A DNA stretch of 64,000 bases from assembly GCA_025642075.2 (NCBI GenBank), contig JAODUO010001673.1:1-64000 (forward strand), in the 5' to 3' direction. This stretch comes from Ridgeia piscesae (taxonomy: Eukaryota > Annelida > Polychaeta > Sabellida > Siboglinidae). The notes below the pieces were generated by a model. It was not told the origin of the DNA. It was given only the letters and a program-made list of their open reading frames with translations, and ran no database searches. The position numbers and the translations under genes were made by a program. Of this stretch, positions 34,201 through 46,930 are shown piece after piece. Every line of letters begins with the position of its first letter. The first letter of the stretch is position 1.

Positions 34201-34560
34201 TCCACACTGTTGATTATTATGATGAGAACAAGAACGATGAGTACGATAAAAATTAATCATCGTCTTCTACATCTGGATTTGAAATGACATGGATGTACTC
34301 TGTTACTGAGTACCTACATCTAAACACAGATTGCTCTTAGTTGGTTTTTGTCGAATGTCATTCCAAGCCTTTCAGTTGCATTTTCTAGACTACTTTATAA
34401 TATAGGCTGGGGCAAGGATTTTTTACTCAAATTAACCATATTGCTGCGTGACTTACACATAGAAGTATTAACCTTTCTGGAATACAATTTATATGCTTAA
34501 AAACGTAATTATGTTGTCTCTCTATATGCCAAATTACGTTCTTGTTCCTCAAATATAACG
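34201..34560. other. spacer, nothing recognised
   Basis: AT-rich 3' flank of the pseudogene; no poly(A) tract or direct repeat matching its 5' flank was seen. Confidence 0.4.
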
Positions 34561-34564
34561 CGTT

Positions 34565-36029
34565 CAGTAGCATTTCAAAACGACCCACTACTCAAAAAAA
34601 ATCTGCCTGTGGTGACACGCTGCCTGTGCTAAGATGCTATGCTGTTACGCTAGCGCGAGCGCCTCATCGCGCGTACCATCAGGGTGAAAATTTAAGCGTA
34701 AAATAGGCTTTCTTCTCAAACGTTGCGCCGTGTCAACTTCTGACCAATTCAAACAGAATAAAGCTTATTTTGAAGACAAATTATTGCTCTATCGAGTGGT
34801 AGTACACATTACGCTGAACTAATAAGAAATCATCCGCTAAAATGCAAGTAAACATGACCACTTATGTCACGGTCATATTTCGTGAGCTACGTCGCCGTTC
34901 CGCATCAGATCGCGTAGTGTGTGGTACCATTCGATCCGGCGTGAAATTTGCTATCCAGTACATGTAATTTTATGAATATAACATTTATTTGTGAGGGGGC
35001 ATGCCTTTGAAAGTTGATGTTACTTTTTCCCTGAGTCGCAATACTTCGGCAGATCGCCACACGCATTAATAGGTAAGACGGTAATGTTGTATTCCATGCG
35101 TATATCAGCTATTTGTAAATGTCAAGGCAAATAACGGTTAGTAATTCTCGCATGTGTAACGTATTGCATTTTATAGATCATTTATTGTAAATAATTCGTG
35201 TATTTGCTTGTTGCTAAATCGAACAGTTTGCCCTTGCAACGAAATAGGCTGACCTAGATGTCAGCATCGCCATGAGCGCTCGGACTAGTCGATCTTTGGT
35301 GTGAGGGGTGTCAAGGTAGCCGTCAGCCTTGGCTTGGCTTGCCTTGCCGTTTACGTTAGTTAACGATCTTTATGAACTTATTTTCACGGCGTGGTGTTTT
35401 TATTCGTATCATAGACGTACTTATTACAACTGTATTACCCACACAACAGTAAATATTACGAAATTAGGCAAAATGCGCTGCTATTTTAGCTAGAGCATCG
35501 ACAATCGTTCGCTGCTGCAATGTCTGCGCCGTTGCGATAAAGCTAACTTTCTACGCGCAACACATGGATTATTACATTTACGATGCCAATATACAATGAT
35601 TTTATTAAAACAAAGACATTAAATAATAATTTTTGGTGGTGAATTGTATAGCCAGGATCGACGTAATTCCGTGACATATTAGTTTTAACATAGATGACTT
35701 ATTATGTTCTAATGCTGAACGGTGAAGTTATTTATCGAAAGACAATCGCGATGGAAATGCTTGTGTTTATATGCGTTTTAGCGGGCTTTTTGTTATTAAT
35801 TCATCGTAGTGTGTATCCCCAATCGGTAGAGCAATTATTTATCTTCAAAATAAACTTTATTCTGGTTGTATTGGTCAAACATTGATACCACGCGACGTAT
35901 GGTATCGAAACCTGTTTACGCTTCAATTTTCAACCTGATGGTATGCGCTGTGAGGCGCTCGCGCTAGCGAAATAACATAGCCCCGGGCAGTTATTTTGTT
36001 CATTTGTAGGTTGTTTTGAAATGCTACAG
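34565..36029. mobile_element. non-autonomous hAT-like element, 1465 bp, long inverted repeats
   Basis: The ends are CAGTAGCATTTCAAAACGAC and, inverted at the right end, CTGTAGCATTTCAAAACAAC. The inverted repeat continues inward over more than 100 bp: GCTAGCGCGAGCGCCTCA, then TACCATCAGG and AAGCGTAAA on both sides. Flanking octamers AACGCGTT and AATGCGTA agree at six of eight positions. No transposase frame is visible. A roughly 90-bp piece around 35150-35240 recurs at 47640-47730. Confidence 0.83.
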
Positions 36030-37204
36030 AATGCGTAATAATGGAGTAATCAGAACAAGATTTGGCATGTAAAGAGAAAACAAAGAGAATTTTAGTCATA
36101 TACATTTATTCCAGAGAAGTTAATACTTGTATGTGTAAGCGATGCAGAAATATGGTTAATTTGGGTGAACAATCCTTGCTCAAGCCTATTTTATATACAG
36201 TTCTTGATATACTTATTAGACTGATAGATAACGAAGGTGGCATCTACCCCAATACATGAGTAAACCATGTTTTATTAATCATTGTTATCATATGTGTGGG
36301 AATAAATATTACTTGTATTTATTAACAGTCCTCTTAACTGTGAAGTTATGAGATTTTCCCTGAGGTAAGGTAATCGGGGAAAATAAATAAAAAGGCATAT
36401 AAAATATTTTTTAAATGACATACCAGAATGAAACTTGTTTAAATGTCCAAATGTCAAGTTTTTCTTCCACACGTTTATATTTGTATTGCTTTCAATTAGG
36501 TTTTTCTAGTTTGTGCTTGTCTCTTGTCAAGTGCTAATTTGCCAAAATAACACATTTCTACATTTTCAAGACGAAATATCTCTGGAAGTATCATTCATGT
36601 CTCTGTAAACATTTGTGTACTTGTAGTATATGTTGTTAAAATTATATTATTTGAGCAATTAGTTAAAAAGTTGTGTTAAGGCAAAAATGGCATTTTATAA
36701 TAATATTCCTTGCCCATACCTACTTTATAGGTGTTTCATATGATATCGGTCTGTAGTTCTTTGTATCTTTGATATTTCATTTCATGAAGATTAGCACCAT
36801 CTTTGCGTTCTTCTATTCTGTTGTATTCATCTTTATGATACGCACTTGGTGTCTTAGATAAGGTAATGTTTCCTGTTTTTAGCATATCGATGTCTACATG
36901 GTCATTGCTGATGCTGCCCATTCTTCATATACCTGTTACATCTTTCGGCGTGGTGAGAATTATGGTACTTTTTTCACTGCTGAATAGTTCGGTGTACAAT
37001 TCCTCTGTAGTTTTATGATCTGATGTTAATGATGGATTTCACTACCACGGTTGTATACAACTGTAATTAGTCTGCCTGCATTCTTCTGCTTTTACACAGA
37101 CCTGTAGTATACTGTACAGTAAAATAATGTATGGAAAATCATTTGAAGGCTCTCTTTTCCATACAGTTTTGGTTTATCAGATAAATGAATATTAAAATAA
37201 GCGC
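36030..37204. other. spacer, nothing recognised
   Basis: AT-rich, short frames only. Confidence 0.45.
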
Positions 37205-37380
37205 ATTAGTAACTACATACATACCCTATCACACATACGCATACTTGATTATATGACAAGACAAAGTATAGAATCTAGATGTGCAGGGCTTCAAAACGAG
37301 GTACTACATGCCACATGGTCAAGCATAGCTTGATTTCTGCGCCTACGCAGTTTATGCGTGCTTGTAAAATCAATTGACCA

Positions 37381-40300
37381 CAGGCCTTGACATTAAGCTT
37401 TTGTATCCACTGGCCCGGGAGGCCAGTAGATTTGAAAAGTTACTGGCCCCCCAAAAAGTTACTGGCCCGAATATTGTAAACACAATATGCTGCTACGAAG
37501 GTGCTCATCGCTTTAGAAGACCAAGTTTTGACAAGAGTGACATCATGAAGACTTTCTGAAGCTCTTCTGTTGCATGTTTTTTAAATGTTAATTTTCAGAT
37601 TTCAACAATAAAAAGAGAAACATCGATGTTAAATGAAATGTTTTAGTCGTGGTGTCAGTCTGTTAATATAATATTTGAGGCAACTTTCACACTATACAAT
37701 TTTAGCCTATTCATTTATAGACTATTACATGGATTAGTACATATTTCGAGAAATTAAATATCACCCTCAATGGCAACAGTCAGTCTTCTGTCAGTGTTGT
37801 GTCTCTTCTACATGTCACATAATAAAGTCAGTTTAAATTTGAAAAATAATATAAAACAAAAACATAAAAGTACAATATTATTTATTACAGCCTGCATTGT
37901 ATGCCATTTTATGAGCTCGGACATTATAAAAACAAACTTTTTCATATTTAATATTAACAACTGACTTACTCATTGACACTTTCTGTTAATAGTTCGTTTT
38001 GCATAATTGCACTGAGAGTAAACTAAGCAAAGTCGGCGAAGTCAAATTCATGACTTTGACTGTTTTGACAGGTATACAGATGGGCTTGGGGCTTGAAACT
38101 ATAGCTGTCTGTCATGAAAAACATTTCTTAGTTTTGGATGTGCCTGAAAACTGTTACTGCAAAATCAGGAATACGTGATACCATGATAAATTAGCATTAG
38201 CACGCAGATAACCCATGTGCCCCATTTAATAATAATAATAATAATAATAATAACTTCTTATGCGCCAATATCCTCGAAGATCAAGCTTAGTGGCGCAACA
38301 AAACCAAGGGGTTTATGCAATTGCATCAACGTAGAACAGTGCGTGAGTCGTTGATGGATGGACGAAGGTTCTAGGAAGCTAAGGAGGATAGGCAGCATTA
38401 AAGAGATATGTTTTTAGACGTCGGCGGAAGGAAACTATATTACCTTCCGACTTGACACTGACAGGAAGCGAATTCCACAGAGTTGGTGCAGCAACCGAGA
38501 AAGCTCGGGTCCCAGCTTTCGTCTTAACCCGAGGGATGTAAAGTGGGTTACTACTGGTTGAGCGTAGCTCTCTGGAATTCCTTGCTGGAGTTAGCATTGA
38601 GTTTAGATATATTGGTTGTTTAGATGCGAGTGCTTGATAGGATATTGTGCAAATCTTGAAAATAATGCGATAATGCACAGGGCATTAATGATTTTAGAAG
38701 CGGCACCGAGCTAGAAAAACGAGGAGAACGTGTAACTACCCTTGCCAAGCAGTTCTGGACACGTAGAAGTCTTGCGATATCCTTGTTCACAGTATTGTAA
38801 AGGAGGGAATTGCAGTAGTCAAGTCTGCTTCTTACTAGAGCTGTCGCGATGGTTTTAACAACAGAAAGTGATAAAAATCTGCGAATACGACGAAGATCAC
38901 GGATATGGTAGAAACAGCAACGGCATGTTTCTGATATGTGCTGTTTGAAATTAAAGCTTTTGTCAAAGTTAACTCAGAGATATGAAACTGAGGAGGCTGG
39001 TGTTACACTCTGATTTAGGATATGTGTCGGGGAAAAGCTGTCGAGTTTTGCACGCTGCGTTACGGTACCAATGATGATAAATTCGGTCTTGTTTGCAATT
39101 AACTTTAGTTTACTATTTTTCATCCAAAGGGAGACATCTTGGAGACAATCCCTGAGCTGGTTTAAGGAGCGGCAAGCATCTCGTGTAGACAACGAAATGT
39201 AGATTTGGGTGTCATCGGCATAAAGGTGATGATCCAAGTTGTGACCTTGGATAACAGAGCTTAAAGGTGTTGTGTATAAAGTGAAAAGCAAAGGCCCAAA
39301 ACAGAACCCTGTGGGACACCACATGACGTGGGCAACATGTCTGAAAAGCAGTTACCTATTTTAATGGCTTGCTGTCTGTCAGTAAGATATGAAGTAAACC
39401 AGCTCAGGGCTGTGCCAGATATGCCGTACCATGTTGATAGACGTGTAATGAGAATATTGTGGTCGATGGTATCGAAAGCGGCGGATAGGTCAAGCAGGGT
39501 CAGGGCGGTAACTTTTCCATTGTCGATGTTGAGGTTAATGTCATTGTGTACTTTTAAAAGAGCAGTTTCTGTAGAATGAAATTGTTTATATGCAGACTGC
39601 GACACATTGGGTAGACCACTTTTGTAGATGTGAGATCTGAGACAATTAGCTACAACCTTTTCAAGTATTTTTGAGATGAAACTTAGGTTGGAAATAGGTC
39701 TGTAACTGTTTAATTCTTCTTTAGGCAGAGTTGGTTTCTTAAGAACTGGATTAACATGGGCACATTTAAAATCGTCAGGGAAAAAGCCGTAGCATAAAGA
39801 TGCATTTATGATGTCTGTTATTTAATGACAGGCTAGCCTATGACTATGGAAACATCACATCTGTGTGCGAGGCCGAGAGCCCACCTGCGCCGGTGACAGT
39901 GTGAACGCTGTCCAAAATACTTGCCCTCATTCTTCCAAGATTGTTTTACAAAATCCACCGATGCATGAATCGTCTTTTGCAACACTGTCAAACGTTTGAC
40001 AGTATAACACATTGCGTAGATGTCTTTCCATTACGGAATGTGCACTAGCATTTTATCATTCACGCAGACAACAAAGACATCACCTAGCACCAATAGCCAA
40101 CGGCAAAGTGTAACAAGATCGCTGATTGGGTGAATATTGAGTGATTCCCGCCATTCGCCAATCATGCAGGCGTTTTCAAAATATGACTTCCACGGTGCAT
40201 GGAAGTCTTTGTGTACGCATGACAACATTTTAGACACGGTTGTGTAATAAGTTATAAATAAAATATAACAAAACGAACGTTAATAAATAGACTAATGTGA

Positions 40301-40471
40301 TTAAGGTCATTTTATTTTTCGGTGAAAGGTCGGGTTATGGAAACGTCGATGTAGGGGATTGAAACCACTGGCCCACCGCGCCAGTAAAATTTTAAAACCG
40401 GTGGCCCGAACTGGCCCGACAGCTTTAAAACATGCGTCGTGCCATCGGGCCAGTGCCAATGTCGAGCCCTG
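37381..40471. mobile_element. hAT-like element with 5-bp duplication, hosting a LINE
   Basis: The left end is CAGGCCTTGACATTA. The right end, inverted, is CAGGGCTCGACATTG. Subterminal CACTGGCCCG/GGGCCAGTG motifs are repeated at both ends. GACCA lies immediately outside on both sides (37376-37380 and 40472-40476), whereas uninterrupted copy A has it once. A CAGGG-type terminus with a 5-bp duplication fits the hAT5 group (from memory). No transposase frame remains. Internal sequence is 37460-38227 and 39824-40390; the middle is a separate LINE. Confidence 0.8.
38228..39823 (-). mobile_element. CR1/L2-like LINE, 5'-truncated, lightly damaged
   Basis: Minus-strand frames give [35 protein letters not shown], and [37 protein letters not shown] (catalytic Asp) and [13 protein letters not shown] follow. 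After a one-base frame change come [14 protein letters not shown] and HHLYADDTQIYISL (catalytic DD). One TGA occurs in SYL-stop-VNFDKSFNFKQ, then SRLDYCNSLLYN. A second frame change leads to TRAFSVAAPTLWNSLPVSVK and SFRRRLKTYLFNAAYPP. The 3' tail is (ATT)n at 38228-38251. ATTTAAT flanks both ends and may be a duplication. The few lesions suggest a relatively young insertion. Confidence 0.88.
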
Positions 40472-41110
40472 GACCATGAACATTTATCGTTGACCATGAC
40501 CTTATATAGAATTCAAATATGCACAGTAAACTTGAACAACACTGACAAACATTAAATCAACTTAAAGGTCAAGGTTATTGTCTAAAAATTAGAGATGGTA
40601 GCATAATTATTAGAAGACCCGATATCCAATAACTGAAATTTCAGTGATTTCTGGGGGTACGTTAGGCTTTTCACCCACAGCGGGCACAATTTTCAAGACA
40701 GAGGTCATATCTTGGTACCAAGTAGAAGCTTATGGTCTTGGGAAGTTTTCTATTTGGAAAATAGTCCATGTCATTCATTTTGAAAGGCTTGTAAATATTA
40801 AATTCTGTCAGGCGGAGCACGATTTTTCATCATTTTTGGGATGCAATGGCTCAAATTCACATACGGTAGCCTTCGCTACTGTCTAAAGATGCTTTCTGCC
40901 AAATATGGTGTTTCTAATTATATGTCTATTTTTGACGTCACAGTGACACAATATTTGAATATACGTAATTTTAGGCCCGAAAAGTTATTTTTTTGCCCCT
41001 TTAGGGCAAAAGGCCCCCGAGTTGGGAGTGGTCATTACAAACTTGCAACGTTATAGGTTAACAGGAAATTATAGTGAAAAAACTTAGCAGAAAACATCCT
41101 GAGAGCTGGA

Positions 41111-41440
41111 CCATTTGTTTTAGAAAATACATATTTTAAAATTATAGTTTTTGTTTAGTTTTTTAATGTAATTTCTTAACACTTTGGAAATCCATGCTTT
41201 GCCTCTCTCTCTCTTAACCTTTTTTTGTTTAAAGGGAATGACTTCTTATACACCTGGGAAATTTTCTTTAAACATTCAGTGTAACTTATTTGGGGATCTT
41301 CACATGCATAGACATCATTCCAACATGTTGTATCTGTGGTGCTTTTGATTAAGGATATATTATTTGTATTTGAGTATATTTCCTGGTCTCTATTATATCA
41401 TAATCTTGTTTATCATTATTTAATGTGGTTAGTATACATT
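41111..41440. other. spacer, nothing recognised
   Basis: AT-rich spacer between repeat copy B and the CCCT array. Confidence 0.45.
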
Positions 41441-41745
41441 TTCCCTCCCTCCCTCCCTCCCTCCTCCCTCCCTCCCTCCCTCCCTCCCTCCTCCCTCCCT
41501 CCCTCCCTCCCTCCCTCCCTCCCTCCCTCCCTCCCTCCCTCCTCCCTCCCTCCCTCCCTCCCTCCCTCCCTCCCTCCCTCCCTCCCTCCCTCCCTCCCTC
41601 CCTCCCTCCTCCCTCCCTCTCCTCCTCCCTCTCTCCCTCCCTCTCCTCCCTCCTGCTCCCTCTCTCCCACCCCTCTCTCCTGCCTCCCTCCCTCCCGCTC
41701 CCTCCTTGCTACCTCCCCATCTCCCTCCCTCCCTCCATTTCTCCC
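41441..41745. repeat. (CCCT)n polypyrimidine tract
   Basis: About 300 bp of CCCT/CCT with almost no purines on the plus strand. Open frames here are artefacts of the repeat. Confidence 0.97.
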
Positions 41746-42960
41746 TTTGGGTCACTCTATGTCAAATCAATCAATATTTGGCCATTTGTGCTTCACCAAA
41801 CTCCAAATTTAATTTAATTTAGTAGAGTTATTGGTTCACATAAGTATATCAAAATGAAAAATATAATAAAAATCTAGGTCGTTGAAGATATAGGTCACTA
41901 AACTTTGACCCCATTCTCATACTGACCAAAACATTAATGCCTGTAATTCTGCTACTAACAAAGCTACAGAAACCAACACTATATCATTGGAAAGCCAATA
42001 AACATGCACACAGATTATAAAACAAAAAATTTAATGTAAATAAGAATGTTGCATTTTCCTATTTCACCTTTGACCTCAGATACTCACAATGTATTCTCTG
42101 AATTTGCTAATATTTTTTTAATTATCCTATACTATTGCAAGAGTGTCCCTGGAAATATTAGAGTGGGCAAATAATAATGTTCAGAGATACATTAAATTAA
42201 GTACACCCGTGGACATAGCTTTATCTAGAGACCCGTCCACCCGTTATTTGGACGGGCAATTTCAAATATGGATGGGGGAAATTTTTCGAGGACGGGATAC
42301 AACCCGTCACAGTGTGATAAGGCCCCATCCTGGCAGTTTATATGACGGGTGTCACCGTGTCTGTCATCACTGCAATATAACGTGTTCTGTAACCCCCAGA
42401 AACAAATATTTCCAGTACTGTGAATTCCTAGCATTACTTCAGCATTTTCTGGACGCACGGCGCTCAAAGATGCCTACAACCACACTATTCATGCGTACAT
42501 TGCAGGCGTAGCAGTAGCGCAGCGCAAGAAGCTCATTTTACGCATGCGTGTAGGGCGTCTACTCAGAGTGGCAGTCGTACACATGGTTTCATTTGCTGCT
42601 AGAGGGGTCAAAGCAATGCGTTAATGCTCCAACAACCATTTCGCAAATAGCATACGTGATTGGTTAATTCCTTTGGGGTGTCACACGTCAATAATAATGG
42701 GAATGAATTAACTAGTAACGCAAACTTCATAATACGGATTATGCGCACTTTTCAAAGCGTCAAAAATACATCTAAATTACATATACGTTACGGAATTTAT
42801 ATCCGTAATAAAATATATAAGTGTTATATGCCTGTATATTATTAACATTTCGACTTTATGGCGTTTATGTCTGGAGTGACTCCCGGGAATGATCACATTC
42901 AAAATGAGGCCTCGTTAACGACTCACGTGGCTACGAATAAACATTACATATTATCGTCCA
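41746..42960. other. non-coding; possible transposon end near 42221
   Basis: CCCGTCCACCCG near 42231 with a nearby inverted TGGACGGG, and further GACGGG phrases at 42291, 42304 and 42343, look like a structured element end. No matching terminus was found. The remainder shows no gene. Confidence 0.35.
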
Positions 42961-42964
42961 CGCG

Positions 42965-43072
42965 ATGCCGCCTCCCCCTCCGAAGCTTCGCAAACTAACA
43001 ACAATAACTAAGTTTTTAACAGCAAAACCGACGCCAACTGTTACGGCAACACCTTCACCGCCGACGACATAG
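42965..43072 (+). CDS. small open frame, possible transposase N-terminus
   Basis: ATG at 42965 opens a 35-codon frame: MPPPPPKLRKLTTITKF, then LTAKPTPTVTATPSPPTT, then stop. A basic leader followed by ITKF is reminiscent of the start of hAT-type or ZMYM-like proteins. The patch is GC-richer than its surroundings. No continuation was found, so it may equally be chance. Confidence 0.18.
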   Translation: MPPPPPKLRKLTTITKFLTAKPTPTVTATPSPPTT

Positions 43073-43079
43073 ACTGTCA

Positions 43080-44400
43080 CTGACTCGTTCACAGTAACAG
43101 CCGATGTACATCGTGCTGATCGATTTCCCCAATGAGGCTGCCGACGACGTTGTTACTGCTAGCGTGTCACGGCCACACCGGCTAGATTTGATGACATCAT
43201 TACTGTCATTGATATGCAGTAGAGTATATGTAATGACTTATTATTTTATTGATGTTTTGTAGTAATTGCGAAGGTAAAATGGTGTACTTCGTTTATGATG
43301 AGTTTACAGAATGTATTATTTTGTTATGAAGAGTATGGCAATGAGGTTGTTTTTTCAAGATTTATTTATAATTTGTTGTAGACATGTAACATTGGTTGAG
43401 AGTACTGTATATAATGACTGCATAATTTACATATTTTTTTATTTACACTGCGACATAATGTAACTTGTTTTTATTAGTCATGGTTAATTGTAATAATTGA
43501 AAAATGTAATATTGTTGTTGGTTGTTGTGTTATTAAAAAGAAAATAAGATAGCATAGCTAAAAAAAGGTCTTCCAAAATTGTAGACATGTATCATAGGTT
43601 TTTTTAAGATGCACACATTGCTCCCAAAGTTGTGACTGGCAAAAATTTGATCCTGCATAAAGCCCTGCCCGTGGATGAAAAATTGCACCAGGATAGCACT
43701 GTATAACCGGTGCAATACAAACATACAGCACAATCTCTAATGTGTAAATCCATATATATGTATATATTATGCTCACCAATTCTATAATTGTTATTCAATG
43801 CACTAGGGGTTATTGTTATGCAATTATTCACCAGAGGGACAAGATCATGCACTTGTCAATTGTGTCTGTAATGTAGTCATTTGTGGCATACAGATGGTTG
43901 TTTCTGTAACCTACATAGTAAGATCTGCACACAGTTGTTTTCAAATAGCTGTCATGGTAAACAATAGTTTTGCTTTCTTTCAGGTTTTTGTAGTGAATTT
44001 GTCCACAACAGAAAACACATGGATATGGGTCAGTCCGGCCTTCTACAATAGGTGGTTACATATTTACATTGTTGCATATACATTTTCTTACTTAGATACA
44101 GCATATTGTTTTTGCTAGATGTAACTGAAGATGCATTTGTTTTTTAGCAATGATGTAATTAATCTGATGTCATACCAATATATGTTCGATATGCAATAAA
44201 CAATGCATACGTATTCGTAGCATGTTGCTGTTATGACTTGACAGTATGTATGCTAAAATATCATTATAAGTCATTTTCTGCATGTACAAACTAAGAATCA
44301 GTCATCATTAACAAAACATAAATTGTGTTCGCGTGTTTAATTCTGTTGTATTCAAGACTGTGTGTCACACTCACAGTGTATGTGTATGTCACATGGGGAT
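43080..44400. other. AT-rich spacer, nothing recognised
   Basis: Short frames only, on both strands. Confidence 0.45.
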
Positions 44401-44401
44401 A

Positions 44402-44598
44402 CCCAGCAAACACATAACGTTTCCGTAACATTAGCAGAAGGTTATAATTAGGCTATACAGTAACATTCCCATATGTAACATTAAGGGAACGTAAAGAAAA
44501 CTTTCCAAAAAATTTTAGGAGACGTTATCGGCTAACATTATCGTAACATAGAAATAACGTTCTGCTAACATTCTGATAACCTGATTTTGTTAGCTGGG
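44402..44598. mobile_element. 197-bp MITE with AACGTT-rich core
   Basis: The ends are CCCAGCAAACACATAACG and, inverted, CCCAGCTAACAAAATC. The interior consists of repeated TAACATT and AACGTTx motifs on both strands. The family is widespread in marine animal genomes as I recall. No clear target duplication. Confidence 0.68.
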
Positions 44599-44731
44599 AA
44601 GCAGAGTGACTTATTTTGTGGACTTCAATTCCATTGCAGCACTGTCTACTGACCTAAACCCTGTAAGTTGATAATTTTATATTATGTCATACAAAAGTAA
44701 CAATACTGGCAATAATGTAGATATCATGCAG

Positions 44732-44738
<7 letters not shown>

Positions 44739-44813
<75 letters not shown>
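44739..44813. repeat. (AT)n microsatellite
   Basis: Perfect AT run of about 75 bp. Confidence 0.97.
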
Positions 44814-44815
<2 letters not shown>

Positions 44816-45054
44816 TCTAAATGCAGTTTTTATATAATTACTTACTAGTAGTAAAGTGACATTGCCTACAAAAATGTAGTGGAAAGACTGCATGCTGATA
44901 TGGGCATGTTGAAATATTATTTTTAAAGTCAGGGTAACTGGGCTATATTTAGGACAAAGCTTCCCTTCCCCTTCTCTGTTGTATGTTTGATGTTGTCATG
45001 ATTAATCGCCCAGGGTGGAGGCTAGTGACTGTAGCTCAACTGATTCTGTAGGAA

Positions 45055-45500
45055 TAGTTGAATTTCAACTGTTGAAATATGCTTTCAACTCCTGTTCAAC
45101 TCGCATTCAACAGTTGAACGCAAGGTGAACGCAAAAATGAAGTTGAACGCGAGTTGAAAGTGGGCACTTTGACTTTAACAGCAGTTGAACGCGAGTTGAA
45201 AGCGGGGACTTAGATTTTACAAGCAGTTGAACGTGAGTTGAAAGCGGGCACTTAGACATTAACAGAAGTTGAATGCGAGTTGAAAGTGGACACTTAGACT
45301 TTACCAGCAGTTGAACGCCAGTTGAAAGCGGGGACTTAGATTTTACAAGCAGTTGAACGTGAGTTGAAAGCGGGCACTTAGACATTAACAGAAGTTGAAC
45401 GCGAGTTGATAGCGGGCACTTAGACATTAACAGGAGTTGAATGCAAGTTGAAAGCTCTGTCATTTTTGAGAAATTATCCCTGTTGAAAGCAAGTTGAAAA
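45055..45500. repeat. 42-bp tandem repeat with inverted leader
   Basis: Seven complete 42-bp units run from 45141 to 45434, each starting AGTTGAA(C/T)GCGAGTTGA, then a partial eighth. Units 2-3 and 5-6 are nearly identical pairs, giving a 126-bp higher-order period. The left flank (45070-45115) contains the unit in reverse complement (TTCAACTCCTGTTCAACTCG). Since 42 is divisible by 3, a long minus-strand frame appears, but it has no gene features. Confidence 0.92.
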
Positions 45501-46123
45501 CTGGGACTGTCATTTGAGTCCCTGGCCTGCCCCCTGCAGATTTATGCCTTGCTGAGGTCACTTAAGCCAGAAAGTTTTAGCCCACATATTTAACCTTTAA
45601 GGTCATCCTGTTTCTAGAGTGGCACAGTCCACAAACTTTCGATGGCTATCTGTTCTAAATTATTTTAATTTTATGAAAATAAATAATAAATTAGCATGTT
45701 TTGCTTTATGTTTTATACTAGTGGAAGTACACGTCACGGAAATCACGTTTTTTTCTGTCACGGACATCACACACACATTCTGTATGCTCTAAAAACAAAA
45801 AATTTTGATTCCTACTAGCTTGCCTCATTTAGATATCTTCAAACCTCCATGTCTCCATAAGACAAAATGCTTTTTGGAGGCTAGAAAATGGATTAAACAT
45901 ATACTCATTCAACATGATGTCATGTTTTTCACCACTCATCATTTTTCCCATAAAAATGTTTGACAGATTGGAAAACATTTTGGCTAAATTAAAGAGTTGT
46001 GTGTGGCCTTTGCACTAACTTGAAACAGTTCAAATGTATTCAGGAACTTAGAAACAGTGGAACAATATCGCTATAATTTTTGTATTTTTTGTCACGAAAG
46101 TCACGCTGGAATGGCCAATTTGA

Positions 46124-46129
<6 letters not shown>
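45501..46129. other. spacer, nothing recognised
   Basis: GTCACGGAAATCACG near 45733 and GTCACGAAAGTCACG near 46090 are related phrases, perhaps a small diverged repeat. Confidence 0.4.
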
Positions 46130-46182
<53 letters not shown>

Positions 46183-46190
46183 TATATATA
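46130..46190. repeat. (AT)n microsatellite
   Basis: AT run of about 60 bp. Confidence 0.96.
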
Positions 46191-46930
46191 TTAACTATAA
46201 TAATCGAAAAGGCCTGAAGATGATTATATAGTAACTAATTCACTAAAAACAACGTGAGCGTCACACCCACTCCCCCAAGAGATATTCATACAAGTCAAAC
46301 TATGAGCTGTTCTACCTCTGTGAGGCCACAACCTTGTCAATTTTTTGTTTGTTGCATCACATTTTAAAAGTAGTCAAAACATTTGTACTTACCACATGAA
46401 GAGATCAACACCTTGTTAATGTCACTAGGTCTCAATGCCACCAGGCATTATCAACGCAGCAGGGTGCACGTGCATAGGTCACATAACTGTAAGTAAGATA
46501 CAGATCATATTAAAAAATGTAGCCAGGGGACATGTGTAAGTTGTTGACGTCTGTCTACACGCAAGAATGCACGCCTTACGACCTAGTTATATAAGAATGA
46601 GTAAGCATATTTTCTGTAAGTCCTCCAGGATATGGAACAGCCATGTGTTGTCATGCAGAGAGTCTATTTTCAGTTCTGAGTTCATTTGAAGTCTATTTTA
46701 GTTCAATTAACCTGATTGACAAGTGGTTAAATCATAATAATCATAATATTAAATTTCACAACTAATACGTTGCTCAAGGATCTTAGTTTTACAATTATTT
46801 GGATATAATGCTATATTGTTTGCTTACACAAAAATATGCATCAAGATAAAACTATTACAACAACATCGACAGGTACACAATGGGAGAAAACACATCACCT
46901 GCTGAATCCAGACACACCCAGATCACACCA
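46191..46930. other. spacer, nothing recognised
   Basis: No coding or repeat structure supported. Confidence 0.45.

Larger units (their letters stand above)
37205..41110 (-). repeat. dispersed repeat pair, copy B, split by a 3.09-kb insertion
   Basis: 37205-37380 and 40472-41110 together match 27520-28510 (minus the SINE) in inverted orientation. The break falls exactly at the ends of the hAT-like element at 37381-40471. Copy A shows the continuous sequence at the same point. Confidence 0.88.

Noticed and set aside
45107..45463. 118-codon minus-strand frame of 14-residue repeats
   Set aside because: Entirely explained by the 42-bp tandem unit; no start, flanking exon or conservation of the frame outside the array.
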